The position numbers were made by a program, and so were the translations under genes. Below, one piece after another: positions 43,187 to 52,494 of a DNA stretch of 64,000 nucleotides. This DNA comes from Teredinibacter turnerae T7901 (GTDB taxonomy: Bacteria; Pseudomonadota; Gammaproteobacteria; Pseudomonadales; Cellvibrionaceae): assembly GCF_000023025.1 (NCBI RefSeq), contig NC_012997.1, forward strand, positions 4,027,125 to 4,091,124, written 5' to 3'. The notes beneath the pieces are model-generated. The model saw nothing but the letters and a program-made list of their open reading frames with translations. It was not told the DNA's origin and ran no database searches. Numbering within the stretch: the first letter of the stretch is position 1; every line of letters begins with the position of its first letter.

Positions 43187-43690
43187 ATGCTTACTATTAC
43201 GGAGGTTATCTTGTTTTCTCTCGAAACACTCATCATGGTATGCGCTATCGTGCTATGCGTTGGCGCGTTGTTGGGCGCCCTTATCAGTCGCACCTTCCTG
43301 CCACCAGAGCAGAAAAGAGACTTGGAGCAGAGCCTGCAACTGACCCGTCAGGAGCTGAACCAATACCAGCAAGACGTCGCTCAGCATTTCGCTGAAACAT
43401 CCAAACTTGTTCACAACCTTACCCAGAGCTACAAAGAAGTCCACGAGCACCTCGCAAAGGGCGCAGTGGAATTAACGAACTCGGAAATTAGCCGCAAAAT
43501 TATCGCAGCCGGGGAAGGCACACTCAATTTGGAAGGCACGTCGATTGAGGGCGCTGCCGTTGAACCGCCGAAAGACTGGGCGCCTAAAACTCCAGGGGAA
43601 AGCGGTACTCTGAGCGAGGATTACGGTCACGACGAGGAAGAACCTGTGCATCAGCCACCGCATGTTCCCGTACCCAAAAAAGCTGGCTGA
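43187..43690 (+). CDS. ZapG (YhcB, DUF1043 family)
   Basis: A 167-residue inner-membrane protein: one N-terminal helix (LETLIMVCAIVLCVGALLGALI), a long coiled coil (QKRDLEQSLQLTRQELNQYQQDVAQHFAETSKLVHNL) and a disordered acidic tail. YhcB coordinates envelope growth and division. The ATG at 43187 follows AGGGAG; the longer reading upstream is not favoured. Divergent from zapE. Confidence 0.9.
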   Translation: MLTITEVILFSLETLIMVCAIVLCVGALLGALISRTFLPPEQKRDLEQSLQLTRQELNQYQQDVAQHFAETSKLVHNLTQSYKEVHEHLAKGAVELTNSEISRKIIAAGEGTLNLEGTSIEGAAVEPPKDWAPKTPGESGTLSEDYGHDEEEPVHQPPHVPVPKKAG

Positions 43691-43755
43691 ACAACGTGAA
43701 AAACACCACCGCTCCCGCCGCCTGCCGATGCACTGCCCTATAGAGACCGTTGCGC

Positions 43756-44913
43756 ATGGGAGCAATTAGCCAATTAATCATTTATTTACGCTGGCCTGTC
43801 ATGGTTGGGATGGTGCTAGCACTAACCGTGCTGGTACTTTTTCCCAATGTGCGGCCCACACCCGGGGTCGACCTTCAACGCGATAGCGGCAGCCTGACAC
43901 CGAGCGATATGGAGGCCTGGCAAGGGCCAGTGTCTTACGCACGCGCCGTTGCCCGGGCTGCACCAGCAGTAGTGAACATTTACACCCTCAAACAGGTGCG
44001 CAACAGCCGCCACCCCTTGTTTGACGATCCACTTTATCGCCACTTTTTTAACCTCTCGGATATTCCCCGACAACAGCGGATGCAGTCTGCGCGCGGCTCC
44101 GGTGTTATTGTCAGCAAAGAGGGGTACATTCTTACCAGCAATCACGTTATCGACGGCGTTGATGAAATTGTTGTTTCCCTTGCCGACGGCCGCGAAGCCA
44201 AGGCCCAGCTCAAAGGTGTAAACCGCAGCAGCGATCTCGCGGTGCTGAAGATCGATCTGGATCATCTGTCACCCATCCCCATAGGCTCTCCCGATACGGC
44301 GATGGTCGGCGATGTGGTGCTGGCAATCGGTAACGCCTTCGGCATGGGACAAACTGTGACCCAAGGTATAGTGAGCGCAACTCGGCGTCGCGGCTTCAAT
44401 ATCGCGCACTTTGAGAACTTTATCCAAACCGATGCCGCGATAAACCCGGGCAACTCCGGGGGCGCACTCATCGATGCTCACGGCAACTTATTAGGAATCA
44501 ATACGGCGATTCTGGACCAGTCCGGCTCAGCCAGCGGCATAGGCTTCGCGATACCTGCCGATACGGCTATCCAAACACTAAACGACATAGTGGAATTCGG
44601 TCGAGTTGTGCGGGGCTGGCTTGGAGTCGAGGCACAACCGCTTTCTCCGCAGCTGGCGCAGTCATTTAATCTGCGCACCACCAACGGTGTACTCATTACC
44701 CGTGTCGCCAAACAAGGACCAGCGGACAAAGCGGGCTTGCGCCCGGGCGATGTGATTACCCGTATCAACGATAGCCTGGTAGGTGACGGGCGCTGGGGAC
44801 AACAGGAAGTCGCCGAGTCACGTCCTGGGGAGACGGTCTCAATCGAAATTATTCGCCAAGGGCAAGTGCAGGTCGTTGAGGCTGTACTTGGCTCAGAGCC
44901 GATTGCCAGCTAA
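43756..44913 (+). CDS. Periplasmic serine protease DegS/AlgW-like
   Basis: A 385-residue protease: one N-terminal membrane anchor (WPVMVGMVLALTVLVLF), a trypsin-like domain with H130 (TSNHVID), D160 (SSDLAVL) and S234 (GNSGGAL), and a single PDZ domain (about 285-375, GWLGVEAQPLSP). One PDZ plus an anchor is the DegS/AlgW layout, which cuts the anti-sigma factor RseA/MucA when outer-membrane proteins misfold. The ATG at 43756 is used; the frame extends to a TTG 6 nt upstream. Confidence 0.92.
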   Translation: MGAISQLIIYLRWPVMVGMVLALTVLVLFPNVRPTPGVDLQRDSGSLTPSDMEAWQGPVSYARAVARAAPAVVNIYTLKQVRNSRHPLFDDPLYRHFFNLSDIPRQQRMQSARGSGVIVSKEGYILTSNHVIDGVDEIVVSLADGREAKAQLKGVNRSSDLAVLKIDLDHLSPIPIGSPDTAMVGDVVLAIGNAFGMGQTVTQGIVSATRRRGFNIAHFENFIQTDAAINPGNSGGALIDAHGNLLGINTAILDQSGSASGIGFAIPADTAIQTLNDIVEFGRVVRGWLGVEAQPLSPQLAQSFNLRTTNGVLITRVAKQGPADKAGLRPGDVITRINDSLVGDGRWGQQEVAESRPGETVSIEIIRQGQVQVVEAVLGSEPIAS

Positions 44914-44962
44914 ACACTTCAAACACTGCCGGCCTGCACCAACTTAAAACGATCCTCCAGGC

Positions 44963-44990
44963 AAAAAAAAGCCCCCAGTACATCGGGGGC
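44963..44990 (-). terminator. Terminator of the frdCAB operon
   Basis: On the minus strand GCCCCC - GATGTACT - GGGGGC is followed by eight T residues, 39 nt after the frdB stop. Confidence 0.9.
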
Positions 44991-45028
44991 AGTGCTTAGA
45001 GCTTGAAGGAGGGAAAACAACTGGTTGC

Positions 45029-45793
45029 CTAAACTTCCGCGAGCGCCATTTTGCGTCGCATATAGGCGATTTGTTGCGCCAGAGGTAACTCTTTAGGACA
45101 CATATCGTCGCAACCGAGCAGGGTCATACAACCAAACACGCCCTCTTCTGTGCCCAGAACTTCGTAAAAATCAGCGTCCGTACGATCGTCCCGAGGATCA
45201 ATTTTGAACCGCGCCAGCTGATTAATACCGACCGCACCAACAAAGTCAGAGCGCATCTGCGCGGTACCGCAGGCAGCAATGCAGCAGCCGCATTCAACAC
45301 AACGTTCAAGTTCGTAGATTTTGTCCGCGACCTCTGGCTCCATTTTTTCTTCGAGATCACAAAAATCCCGCTCTTGCTCTCTGTTGTGAATCCAGGTCTC
45401 GAGATGCTCGCTCATATTGCGCATCCACTTGCCGGTATTTACCGAAAGATCGCCAATAAGCTCGAAACCAGGCAGCGGAGCCAGATTAAGCACTTGAGGC
45501 AGCTCCTGAGTCAGGGTGCGGCAGGCCAATTTAGGCCGGCCATTCACCAGCATCGCGCAACTGCCGCAAATACCGGCACGGCATACAAAATCGAACTGGA
45601 CGGTTGGATCCTGATTTTCACGAATCTCGTTCAAGAGGATAAAGAGCGTCATGGAATCCGCTTCTTCCACCTCAAAGGTATCCATGTGCGGTACGCTGTT
45701 TTCGTCCTGCGGATTGTGACGGAAGATATTGACGGTTAACTTGCGGTATTCGCCCGCACCCGCTTCGACTTGTTTAACAGGGATAGTGTTCAC
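45029..45793 (-). CDS. frdB: Fumarate reductase/succinate dehydrogenase iron-sulfur subunit
   Basis: A 254-residue subunit with three Fe-S clusters: 2Fe-2S at CRAGICGSCAM and PKLAC, then CVECGCCIAACG and CMTLLGCDDMCPKEL. The GCC and GCDDMCPKELPL details and the partner subunits match the Wolinella-type (HdrABC/type B) complex rather than the four-subunit SdhCDAB. It carries electrons between the flavin subunit and the haem subunit. Confidence 0.93.
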   Translation of the reverse strand: MNTIPVKQVEAGAGEYRKLTVNIFRHNPQDENSVPHMDTFEVEEADSMTLFILLNEIRENQDPTVQFDFVCRAGICGSCAMLVNGRPKLACRTLTQELPQVLNLAPLPGFELIGDLSVNTGKWMRNMSEHLETWIHNREQERDFCDLEEKMEPEVADKIYELERCVECGCCIAACGTAQMRSDFVGAVGINQLARFKIDPRDDRTDADFYEVLGTEEGVFGCMTLLGCDDMCPKELPLAQQIAYMRRKMALAEV

Positions 45794-45805
45794 GTCATAC
45801 TCCTC

Positions 45806-47812
45806 TTAGTTGCCCGCCTCTACAAGGCGGCCATTGTCATCTTCGCCCAACCGCGCGTTTTTGCCTTGCAGCGCCTCAGGTAATTTAGCGCGATAAGCCA
45901 TCAGCTCATCCTGGCAGTCAAATCGATTGCCGTTTTCGTACTTGGCCTTTATGGAATCAACCTCTGCCTGACGTACCGGTGTGTCAGGGTGGTCCACTCG
46001 ATCTTTGGCGCCATAACCACGCCAGCCGGGTGGCATTTCCATTTTCATCACATCCAGTGGCTCGTAGTTCAGCGTGGGCATGAAGTCCTCGCTCATGTTC
46101 CAGGACGCCAGCGTACGGCACAGCCAGTCTTTGTCGTTACGCAGTTTGAAATCTTCGCGGAAGTGGGCGCCGCGACTTTCTTCGCGAGCCAGCGCACCCT
46201 GCGCCACACAAAGGCTCAAACGCAGCATACTTTCTACCCGGTAGGCCGCCACCAGTTCAGGGCTACCACCGCGTGCACTGCTGTGCACCGCAATATTTTT
46301 CGCCCGCTCACGCAACGCCTGCAGTTGCGAAACAGCCTCTTGCAGTTTGTCGCCGTGGCGGAAAATGGCCACATTGCTGCTCATCAGTTCCTGCATGGAG
46401 CGCATAATATGGAACGGATTTTCGTTGCCTTTGCTGTTGCAATAGCCCGCAAGGCGCGACGCCTGCATGTTGTACGCATCGCGAATGAGTGCCGTAGACA
46501 CAGTAATATCTGCGCCTTCAGTACCCACGTAATCCGCCATAAACTCGCCAACGATCATACCGGCAACCGCCGTTTCCGCCACCGAGTTACCCCCCAGGCG
46601 ATTAAAGCCATGCATATCCCAGCAAGCAGCTTCACCTGCGGCGAACAAGCCGCGCAACTGAGGTGACTCCCCTTTGTAGTTGGTACGCACACCACCCATA
46701 GAGTAGTGCTGACAGGGGCGCACAGGAATCAGGTCTTTGATGGGGTCAACACCGAGGAAGTATTCACAGATTTCTTTTACTTCCCGCAGCTTGCCTTCAA
46801 TATGTTTTTTACCCAGCAGGCGAATATCCAGCCACAAGTGCTCGCCGAAGCGGCTTTGCACTCCCTTACCGCTGAGAATATGGTGTTCCATCCAGCGGGA
46901 CACCACATCGCGCGACGCGAGTTCTTTTTTCTCTGGCTCGTAGTCCGGCATAAACCGGTGCAAGTCGCGGTCGAGCAACAGACCGCCATCACCCCGGCAG
47001 CCTTCAGTTACCAGAATGCCCGCAGGGAAAATACCGGTAGGGTGGAACTGCACCGCTTCCATATTACCCAGGGTCGCTACACCGGTTTCCAGGGCAATCG
47101 CTGTTCCCATACCTTCGTTGATTACCGCGTTGGTCGTGGCGCGATAGATACGACCGTAGCCGCCAGTAGCGATACAAGTGGCTTTGGCGATATAAGTCAC
47201 CAGCTCACCGGTCATCAAGTTACGCACTACCGCACCGTAGCAACGCTCGCCGTCGTGAATCAGCGATATAGCCTCCATACGCTCATGCACAGGAATGTTC
47301 TCTGCAATCGCCTGGTTGCTCATGGTGTACAGCATCGAGTGGCCAGTGCCGTCCGATACATAACAAGTACGCCACTTTTGTGTGCCGCCAAAGTTACGCG
47401 CGGCGATCATACCGTGGGCATCGTCCCGCTCGGGAAGCGACACTGTTTTGCCATCGATAACATGCTCGTGGCTGCCGCGACTAACCCGACCCCAGGGCAC
47501 GCCCCAGGCCGCCAGTTCGCGCACCGCTTTTGGCGCGGTATTAACAAACATCCGGGCCACATCCTGATCGCAACCCCAGTCACTGCCTTTTACGGTATCT
47601 GCAAAATGTATATCTTCGTTGTCTCCCAACCCTTTGTTGGTGTTGCCGAGACTGGCCTGCATTCCCCCTTGCGCAGCCGCCGAGTGGGAGCGTTTGGGCG
47701 GAACGAGGCTTAGAACAATCACATCATGGCCGGCGCGACGCACGCCGATGGCGGCCCGTAAACCAGCGAGACCACCGCCTATCACTAAGGCATCGGTATA
47801 AATCGTTTTCAT
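45806..47812 (-). CDS. frdA: Fumarate reductase/succinate dehydrogenase flavoprotein subunit
   Basis: A 668-residue flavoprotein. The FAD motif is GGGLAGLRAAIGVRRAG; the covalent FAD histidine is in RSHSAAAQGG; catalytic blocks HPTGIFP and GEAACWDMHGFNRLGGNS are intact. It interconverts succinate and fumarate. It lies between frdC and frdB with 44 and 12 nt gaps, the Wolinella order C-A-B. Confidence 0.94.
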   Translation of the reverse strand: MKTIYTDALVIGGGLAGLRAAIGVRRAGHDVIVLSLVPPKRSHSAAAQGGMQASLGNTNKGLGDNEDIHFADTVKGSDWGCDQDVARMFVNTAPKAVRELAAWGVPWGRVSRGSHEHVIDGKTVSLPERDDAHGMIAARNFGGTQKWRTCYVSDGTGHSMLYTMSNQAIAENIPVHERMEAISLIHDGERCYGAVVRNLMTGELVTYIAKATCIATGGYGRIYRATTNAVINEGMGTAIALETGVATLGNMEAVQFHPTGIFPAGILVTEGCRGDGGLLLDRDLHRFMPDYEPEKKELASRDVVSRWMEHHILSGKGVQSRFGEHLWLDIRLLGKKHIEGKLREVKEICEYFLGVDPIKDLIPVRPCQHYSMGGVRTNYKGESPQLRGLFAAGEAACWDMHGFNRLGGNSVAETAVAGMIVGEFMADYVGTEGADITVSTALIRDAYNMQASRLAGYCNSKGNENPFHIMRSMQELMSSNVAIFRHGDKLQEAVSQLQALRERAKNIAVHSSARGGSPELVAAYRVESMLRLSLCVAQGALAREESRGAHFREDFKLRNDKDWLCRTLASWNMSEDFMPTLNYEPLDVMKMEMPPGWRGYGAKDRVDHPDTPVRQAEVDSIKAKYENGNRFDCQDELMAYRAKLPEALQGKNARLGEDDNGRLVEAGN

Positions 47813-47856
47813 GTTTTAAATCCTGAGTCTCAAATAATTAATGCGGAGAAAGTCAA

Positions 47857-48612
47857 TTACTCGTGGTGTGCCGCGTCAGCTGGGTCTTGCCAGCTCGGGG
47901 CGTAACGCTCTCCAGCCTGGTGTGCGTGCTCGTAGCCGATTTTCATATATGCGCCCAATGTCGCCAGGCCCAGCACCAGGAAAAACACCGTAAGTATCCA
48001 TTTGAGAACATGTAAACGATGGCGGTTGCGCTTGGGGTTATCGCCCAAAAACAAGCCCCATTTAATGACCAGCCGATAGATACCAATACCGGCATGCAGC
48101 TCAACAACGAACAACATAATCAGGTACAGTGGCCACATCATGCCGGTCCACACACGGTCGGACGAGGCATAAGGGCCAATGTTGGATGGGTGAAAAATCA
48201 ATTGATATAGATGCACCGACGCCATGAAAAACAACGCAAAGCCGGTAAACACCTGCACGTACCACAAGGTGGTATCGCTGTGCTTGAGATTGCCAATGTG
48301 CTTGTTCATGGTGTTGTATTGACGCGCGGTCGCAGGAAAACGTCGCAACGCCAAGAACGCATGGATAACGATCAAAGAGAGAATAAATACCGCGAAACCA
48401 CTCACTAACGCCGGGTAAGGTTTACCGAGAATGGGCTCCCCCTCGAACATTCTCGCCACCCAGTACATGGCGTCTTTACTGATTAAAATGCTGGACACCA
48501 TAAACATATGCGTCCACATGAACAGCACTAAAAATAACCCTGTCGCGCCCTGGACAATGTCCATATAGGCTGGCCAACGGCTGGGTTTGACCGCGTGTTC
48601 TACAGCTGACAT
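47857..48612 (-). CDS. frdC: Di-haem cytochrome b subunit of the fumarate reductase
   Basis: A 251-residue integral membrane protein with five helices (IVQGATGLFLVLFMWTHMFM; VSGFAVFILSLIVIHAFLAL; VQVFTGFALFFMASVHLYQL; MWPLYLIMLFVVELHAGIGI; WILTVFFLVLGLATLGAYM). Histidines inside four of these helices suit two haems, as in the Wolinella enzyme. This type can act as menaquinone-linked succinate dehydrogenase or fumarate reductase. The ATG at 48612 is preceded by GAGGAGG. First gene of the operon. Confidence 0.92.
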   Translation of the reverse strand: MSAVEHAVKPSRWPAYMDIVQGATGLFLVLFMWTHMFMVSSILISKDAMYWVARMFEGEPILGKPYPALVSGFAVFILSLIVIHAFLALRRFPATARQYNTMNKHIGNLKHSDTTLWYVQVFTGFALFFMASVHLYQLIFHPSNIGPYASSDRVWTGMMWPLYLIMLFVVELHAGIGIYRLVIKWGLFLGDNPKRNRHRLHVLKWILTVFFLVLGLATLGAYMKIGYEHAHQAGERYAPSWQDPADAAHHE

Positions 48613-49329
48613 CCGCGAATACCTCCTCAATGGTGGATTTCTAATTTATTGGCATTACACCATTTTCCTTTTTTAACCATTATGTCCCATGTCAAATGCG
48701 CCAAACTGGCACCATAAATTTCGTGGATAATGATTCTCAATGAGGAAATGGCTATTTTTTGCACAGAAAAATCCCTCCTGTGCAACATCCCTGACAGCAG
48801 ATGCTTAACAAGTTTAACAATGGTTAGAGATCAAATGGGCTTGAAAACTGTCGACTGGGCCGCTCTTCCCGTCAACCAGGAACGAAGAGTTCCGAAACGG
48901 TATACGCCAATAAAACGCAATGCGCGAAAATGTGACTTAGCGTGGTGCAGCTGCACGCTTTTGGAAGTCTGACCTACTAAAGTAGGGATATTCGGCGAAC
49001 TACTCCACAAAAAAAGAAATGCACGCCATAATGATTTGTGTAGTCACACCAATTAAGCTAACCTTGATCAAAAATAGCACTATCTCACCAGCAAATTGAA
49101 CACAGACTAATACATTAGACCGATCATCCGTGTATAAACACGTTCATTCTCAAATGCCTGCCACCGTCTATTATTCAGGCAGGACATTATTTCAGCTATT
49201 TCATTCAAACCGCCGGCGAGCGGTATTTATATCCGTTGCCCGAAGCGCGCAAGACCACCAGCGGTCTCGGCATGCTTGGACAAATCGGGCGAAAAATTTA
49301 GATCGAAGCTATCACTAAGGGGTTTTTTG
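48613..49329. other. Intergenic region between frdC and the TonB receptor
   Basis: About 700 bp. Apart from the Fur-like box I see no gene; the 80-codon reading at 48730 overlaps the box and has unlikely composition. The promoter of the receptor gene must lie near 49100-49320. Confidence 0.55.
48725..48739. promoter_or_regulatory. Fur-box-like site upstream of frdCAB
   Basis: GGATAATGATTCTCA matches the 7-1-7 Fur consensus TGATAATNATTATCA at 12 of the 14 defined positions. It lies 113 nt upstream of the frdC start. Iron control of an Fe-S and haem-rich enzyme would make sense, but the site is a single sequence match. Confidence 0.5.
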
Positions 49330-52300
49330 ATGACGCTAATTAGAGGTATCACCTCCAGACCCAAAGCGCTGACAGTCGCCATCGGCTGTGCGCTCTGGGG
49401 CAGTGTGGCCAACGCTCAGAACAACGAAGCATTGGACGAACTCGATTCTGGAGTCATTATTGAAGAGGTTGTCGTTTGGGGCTTGCGAGCATCGCAAGCG
49501 CGAGCGATCGACATGAAACGGTCTTCCGACCGCATCGTGGATTCCATTGTGGCTGAAGACATCGGCCGCATGCCAGATACCACTATCACCGACTCGCTGC
49601 AGCGTGTACCAGGTGTGCAAATTAACCGGGAAGCGAACGAAGGTACATCGCTGAACGTACGCGGTATGCCGCAAGTGCTGACAACGCTTAACGGCGAACA
49701 GTTCCTGAGTCCATGGACTATTACAGGCGTGGGTGCTAACTACAGCGATATTCCCGCGGGTATGATCGGTGGCGCAGATGTCTACAAATCCATGTCTGCC
49801 AACAACATCGCTGGCGGTATTTCCGGTTTGGTTAACCTGAAAACCCTCGATCCCGCAGAGCTGGAATACGGGTGGACGGGTAAATTCGCCGCTGAATTGT
49901 CTGAAGGCAGCCTCAAGTCAGACGAAATCACCGACTCCGGCCAGGACCACGATCTGACCATTTATCTGGGTCATAAATCTGATCGCTTCGCGATCATGGT
50001 CGGCGCATTCAACTCCAAGACAAACGCTGCGAACTACCAGATTGCTGAAGACCAGCGTCTGGCGTTCCTCGACACTAAAGGTGGTACTCCGAGCGACCCA
50101 CTGGATTTGGATTACGACGGCGATACCGTTAATGACTGGTATCTGGTACCAGACAACTTCAGTGCAAACTCCAATTTCATGGAGCGCGAGCGTACCGGTG
50201 CTTCTTTAGGCATGCACTTTCAGATCAGTGATGCCTGGAGTGCACGAGCCGACGTGTTCTACACCAACATGCAACAGCATGATCGCGGGGTAAAAGCCCA
50301 GTTCAGTGGCCTTAGCAGCATCAACGCGTTTGAGGTTAACGGCAACCCGCCAACCGACGAAGAAGAGCTGTACAACGTACTGCAGCAAGGCACGCGCGTT
50401 GGTTATGGCCACGACATTACCTACGTCGACAGCAATGGCGTCACCCAGCAACGCTCACTGCATGCTGTACATATCGCAGAGGTTCAATCAGCTCAATTCC
50501 AGAGTATCTCTGGCAGTGAGATCAACCGTACCGGCGCACTGAACAGCAACCTGCAATTTGACTATGACAACGGCGACAACATCGAAGCCAGCATCCGCTA
50601 CGTCCATGGCGAAGCAGATCGTGAGTTGCGGCAGGCCGAACTTGTGCAAGGCTCACCTGCATGGTTGTGGATCGACCAAGACGGTGTCTCCGGTAAGGAC
50701 GCACTTACCCCGTACAATGTGACTGTCGACTACACGCAGGACATTCCATCATTCAGCTTCGATGCAGACCTGGCCGACAGCAACCTGCTGCAGAAGTATC
50801 AGGCAAATGCGGACGGTGAAGACATTGAAGCAACGCTGGACGTACTGCGAGCGGACCTCACCCTGAAGTTAGACGGCGCTATCAGTTCCATCGACATGGG
50901 TATCCGTCACGGCGTGCGCACGGCCGAGAAAAACGCGTTCTATTACGTTACCCCTACCGGCCGCTACAGCAGTTTTAACGACCCCCGTGTACCTGCCGAC
51001 AAACGCTTCCTGTTGCGCGAAGGCAATGAGCAATGGGAAAGATACCCCATGTGGCGCGACTTCGATTACGAAGATGAGAACATTATTCTGCGCACCACCG
51101 GCGGCTTGCAGGACAACGGGTTTAACCGCGACGATACCGTGGTCTACAGCGATTTTGGCCCGATCAAAGGGTTCGAAAATGGTATCTCCGCTATCGATCC
51201 GTCGGTATGGGATAACACGCTGGACTTCATGAACAGCCTCTACCCCGGAACCAAAACATTGCGCGACCCATCAGCCAGCTACGAAGTCGAAGAAGCTTCA
51301 ACGTCCGCTTATGTACAAATGAACTTTGAGGGCGAATGGGGCCTGAGCTTCCACGGTAACGTCGGTGCGCGCATCGTGAACACCACGCGCAGCGTGGACA
51401 AAGCGATTGTTCCCCAGGTACTCGACCGCTTCAATTCAACGGGCTATGACTACGAAGACAAAGTCGTCTTCCTGTACGACATTGAAACCGTCGAAGACTC
51501 TTTCGTGGACGTTTTACCCTCCTTCAACCTGAACGTTGAGCTGGGCCTGAACACCATGTGGCGATTTGCTGCGGCGCAAACTATGGCGCGAAACGACCTG
51601 GAGAATGTCGGCTCGGGTCTGGTACTGACTTATCAGCCATGTATCAAAACCGATCAAAACGGCAACCCGGTAACGGTACTTGACCAGAACGGTAACGAAG
51701 TGACCGAAGACGTCGCCTGTGTGCGTGAAGGTACTGAGCTGGGCGATGCCGAAATCGAGCCCTGGCGCGCAACCGTCTGGAACAGTTCGGTGGAATGGTA
51801 CTTCGCCGAAAACGCCTTGCTGAGTGCGGGCCTGTTCATGATTAATGTGGACTCGTCTGTGGAGCTCTATCAGGAGCAGCGCAACTTCGTCGACGGCGAC
51901 GGTATCAATCGTGGGCATTTGGCCAATGTCTGGGTAACCGATAACGCAGGCGCATCTGATTTATACGGTTTTGAATTTGGCTACCGCCAGCCATTTACCT
52001 TCCTCCCGGGAATTCTGAAATCCACCGGTGTGGAATTTAACTACACCTACTCCAATTCGGAGTCTGCGGATGTGGACGTGGACGGCGAAGCACTGCCGCT
52101 GCCTTCCAACTCAGAACACCAGACCAACGTGATTCTGTGGTTGGAAAAAGACGCGTTCAGTTTCCGTCTCGCCTACAACTGGCGCAGCGAGGAATACATC
52201 GACCGTGTACGCCTGACAACCAACGAAACTCCGCTGAGCCTGGGGAACTGGCAGGAAGCCACTGGCTACCTCGACTTCTCGATGGGTTACTGGTTTAACG

Positions 52301-52437
52301 ACTACGTGAGCGTGTACTTCAAAGGTACCAACCTCACAGAGGAAAACCGCAAGACCTATTCGCAATACAGCGATCAATTCCACTCCCTCTGGGTACAGGA
52401 AAGGCGACTCGCGCTGGGCCTGAGCGTTTCTATCTAA
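49330..52437 (+). CDS. TonB-dependent receptor (carbohydrate-type, TIGR01782-like)
   Basis: A 1035-residue outer-membrane receptor with a signal peptide ending NAQNNEA and a TonB-box-like IIEEVVVWG. The plug (about 50-190) carries MPDTTITDSLQRVPGVQINRE, NVRGMPQVLTTLNGEQ and an ISGLVNLKTLDP block. The barrel ends in LALGLSVSI with the terminal aromatic replaced by Ile. The DSLQRVPGVQI/N-R plug and large size fit the TonB-Xanth-Caul group, which imports oligosaccharides. The ATG at 49330 is preceded by AAGGGG. It is co-directional with the GH5-type gene 57 nt downstream, its probable substrate supplier. Confidence 0.92.
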   Translation: MTLIRGITSRPKALTVAIGCALWGSVANAQNNEALDELDSGVIIEEVVVWGLRASQARAIDMKRSSDRIVDSIVAEDIGRMPDTTITDSLQRVPGVQINREANEGTSLNVRGMPQVLTTLNGEQFLSPWTITGVGANYSDIPAGMIGGADVYKSMSANNIAGGISGLVNLKTLDPAELEYGWTGKFAAELSEGSLKSDEITDSGQDHDLTIYLGHKSDRFAIMVGAFNSKTNAANYQIAEDQRLAFLDTKGGTPSDPLDLDYDGDTVNDWYLVPDNFSANSNFMERERTGASLGMHFQISDAWSARADVFYTNMQQHDRGVKAQFSGLSSINAFEVNGNPPTDEEELYNVLQQGTRVGYGHDITYVDSNGVTQQRSLHAVHIAEVQSAQFQSISGSEINRTGALNSNLQFDYDNGDNIEASIRYVHGEADRELRQAELVQGSPAWLWIDQDGVSGKDALTPYNVTVDYTQDIPSFSFDADLADSNLLQKYQANADGEDIEATLDVLRADLTLKLDGAISSIDMGIRHGVRTAEKNAFYYVTPTGRYSSFNDPRVPADKRFLLREGNEQWERYPMWRDFDYEDENIILRTTGGLQDNGFNRDDTVVYSDFGPIKGFENGISAIDPSVWDNTLDFMNSLYPGTKTLRDPSASYEVEEASTSAYVQMNFEGEWGLSFHGNVGARIVNTTRSVDKAIVPQVLDRFNSTGYDYEDKVVFLYDIETVEDSFVDVLPSFNLNVELGLNTMWRFAAAQTMARNDLENVGSGLVLTYQPCIKTDQNGNPVTVLDQNGNEVTEDVACVREGTELGDAEIEPWRATVWNSSVEWYFAENALLSAGLFMINVDSSVELYQEQRNFVDGDGINRGHLANVWVTDNAGASDLYGFEFGYRQPFTFLPGILKSTGVEFNYTYSNSESADVDVDGEALPLPSNSEHQTNVILWLEKDAFSFRLAYNWRSEEYIDRVRLTTNETPLSLGNWQEATGYLDFSMGYWFNDYVSVYFKGTNLTEENRKTYSQYSDQFHSLWVQERRLALGLSVSI

Positions 52438-52494
52438 GCGCAAGCGCGGCCTCATGAGAACCAGAGATTTAAGTATTTAAATTGGAGTAGACAC

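Noticed and set aside
46706-47713. 335-codon plus-strand ORF antisense to frdA
   Set aside because: Shadow ORF; frdA motifs on the minus strand are complete.
48730-48972. 80-codon plus-strand ORF after the Fur-like box
   Set aside because: No ribosome site, unlikely composition and overlap with the regulatory site.
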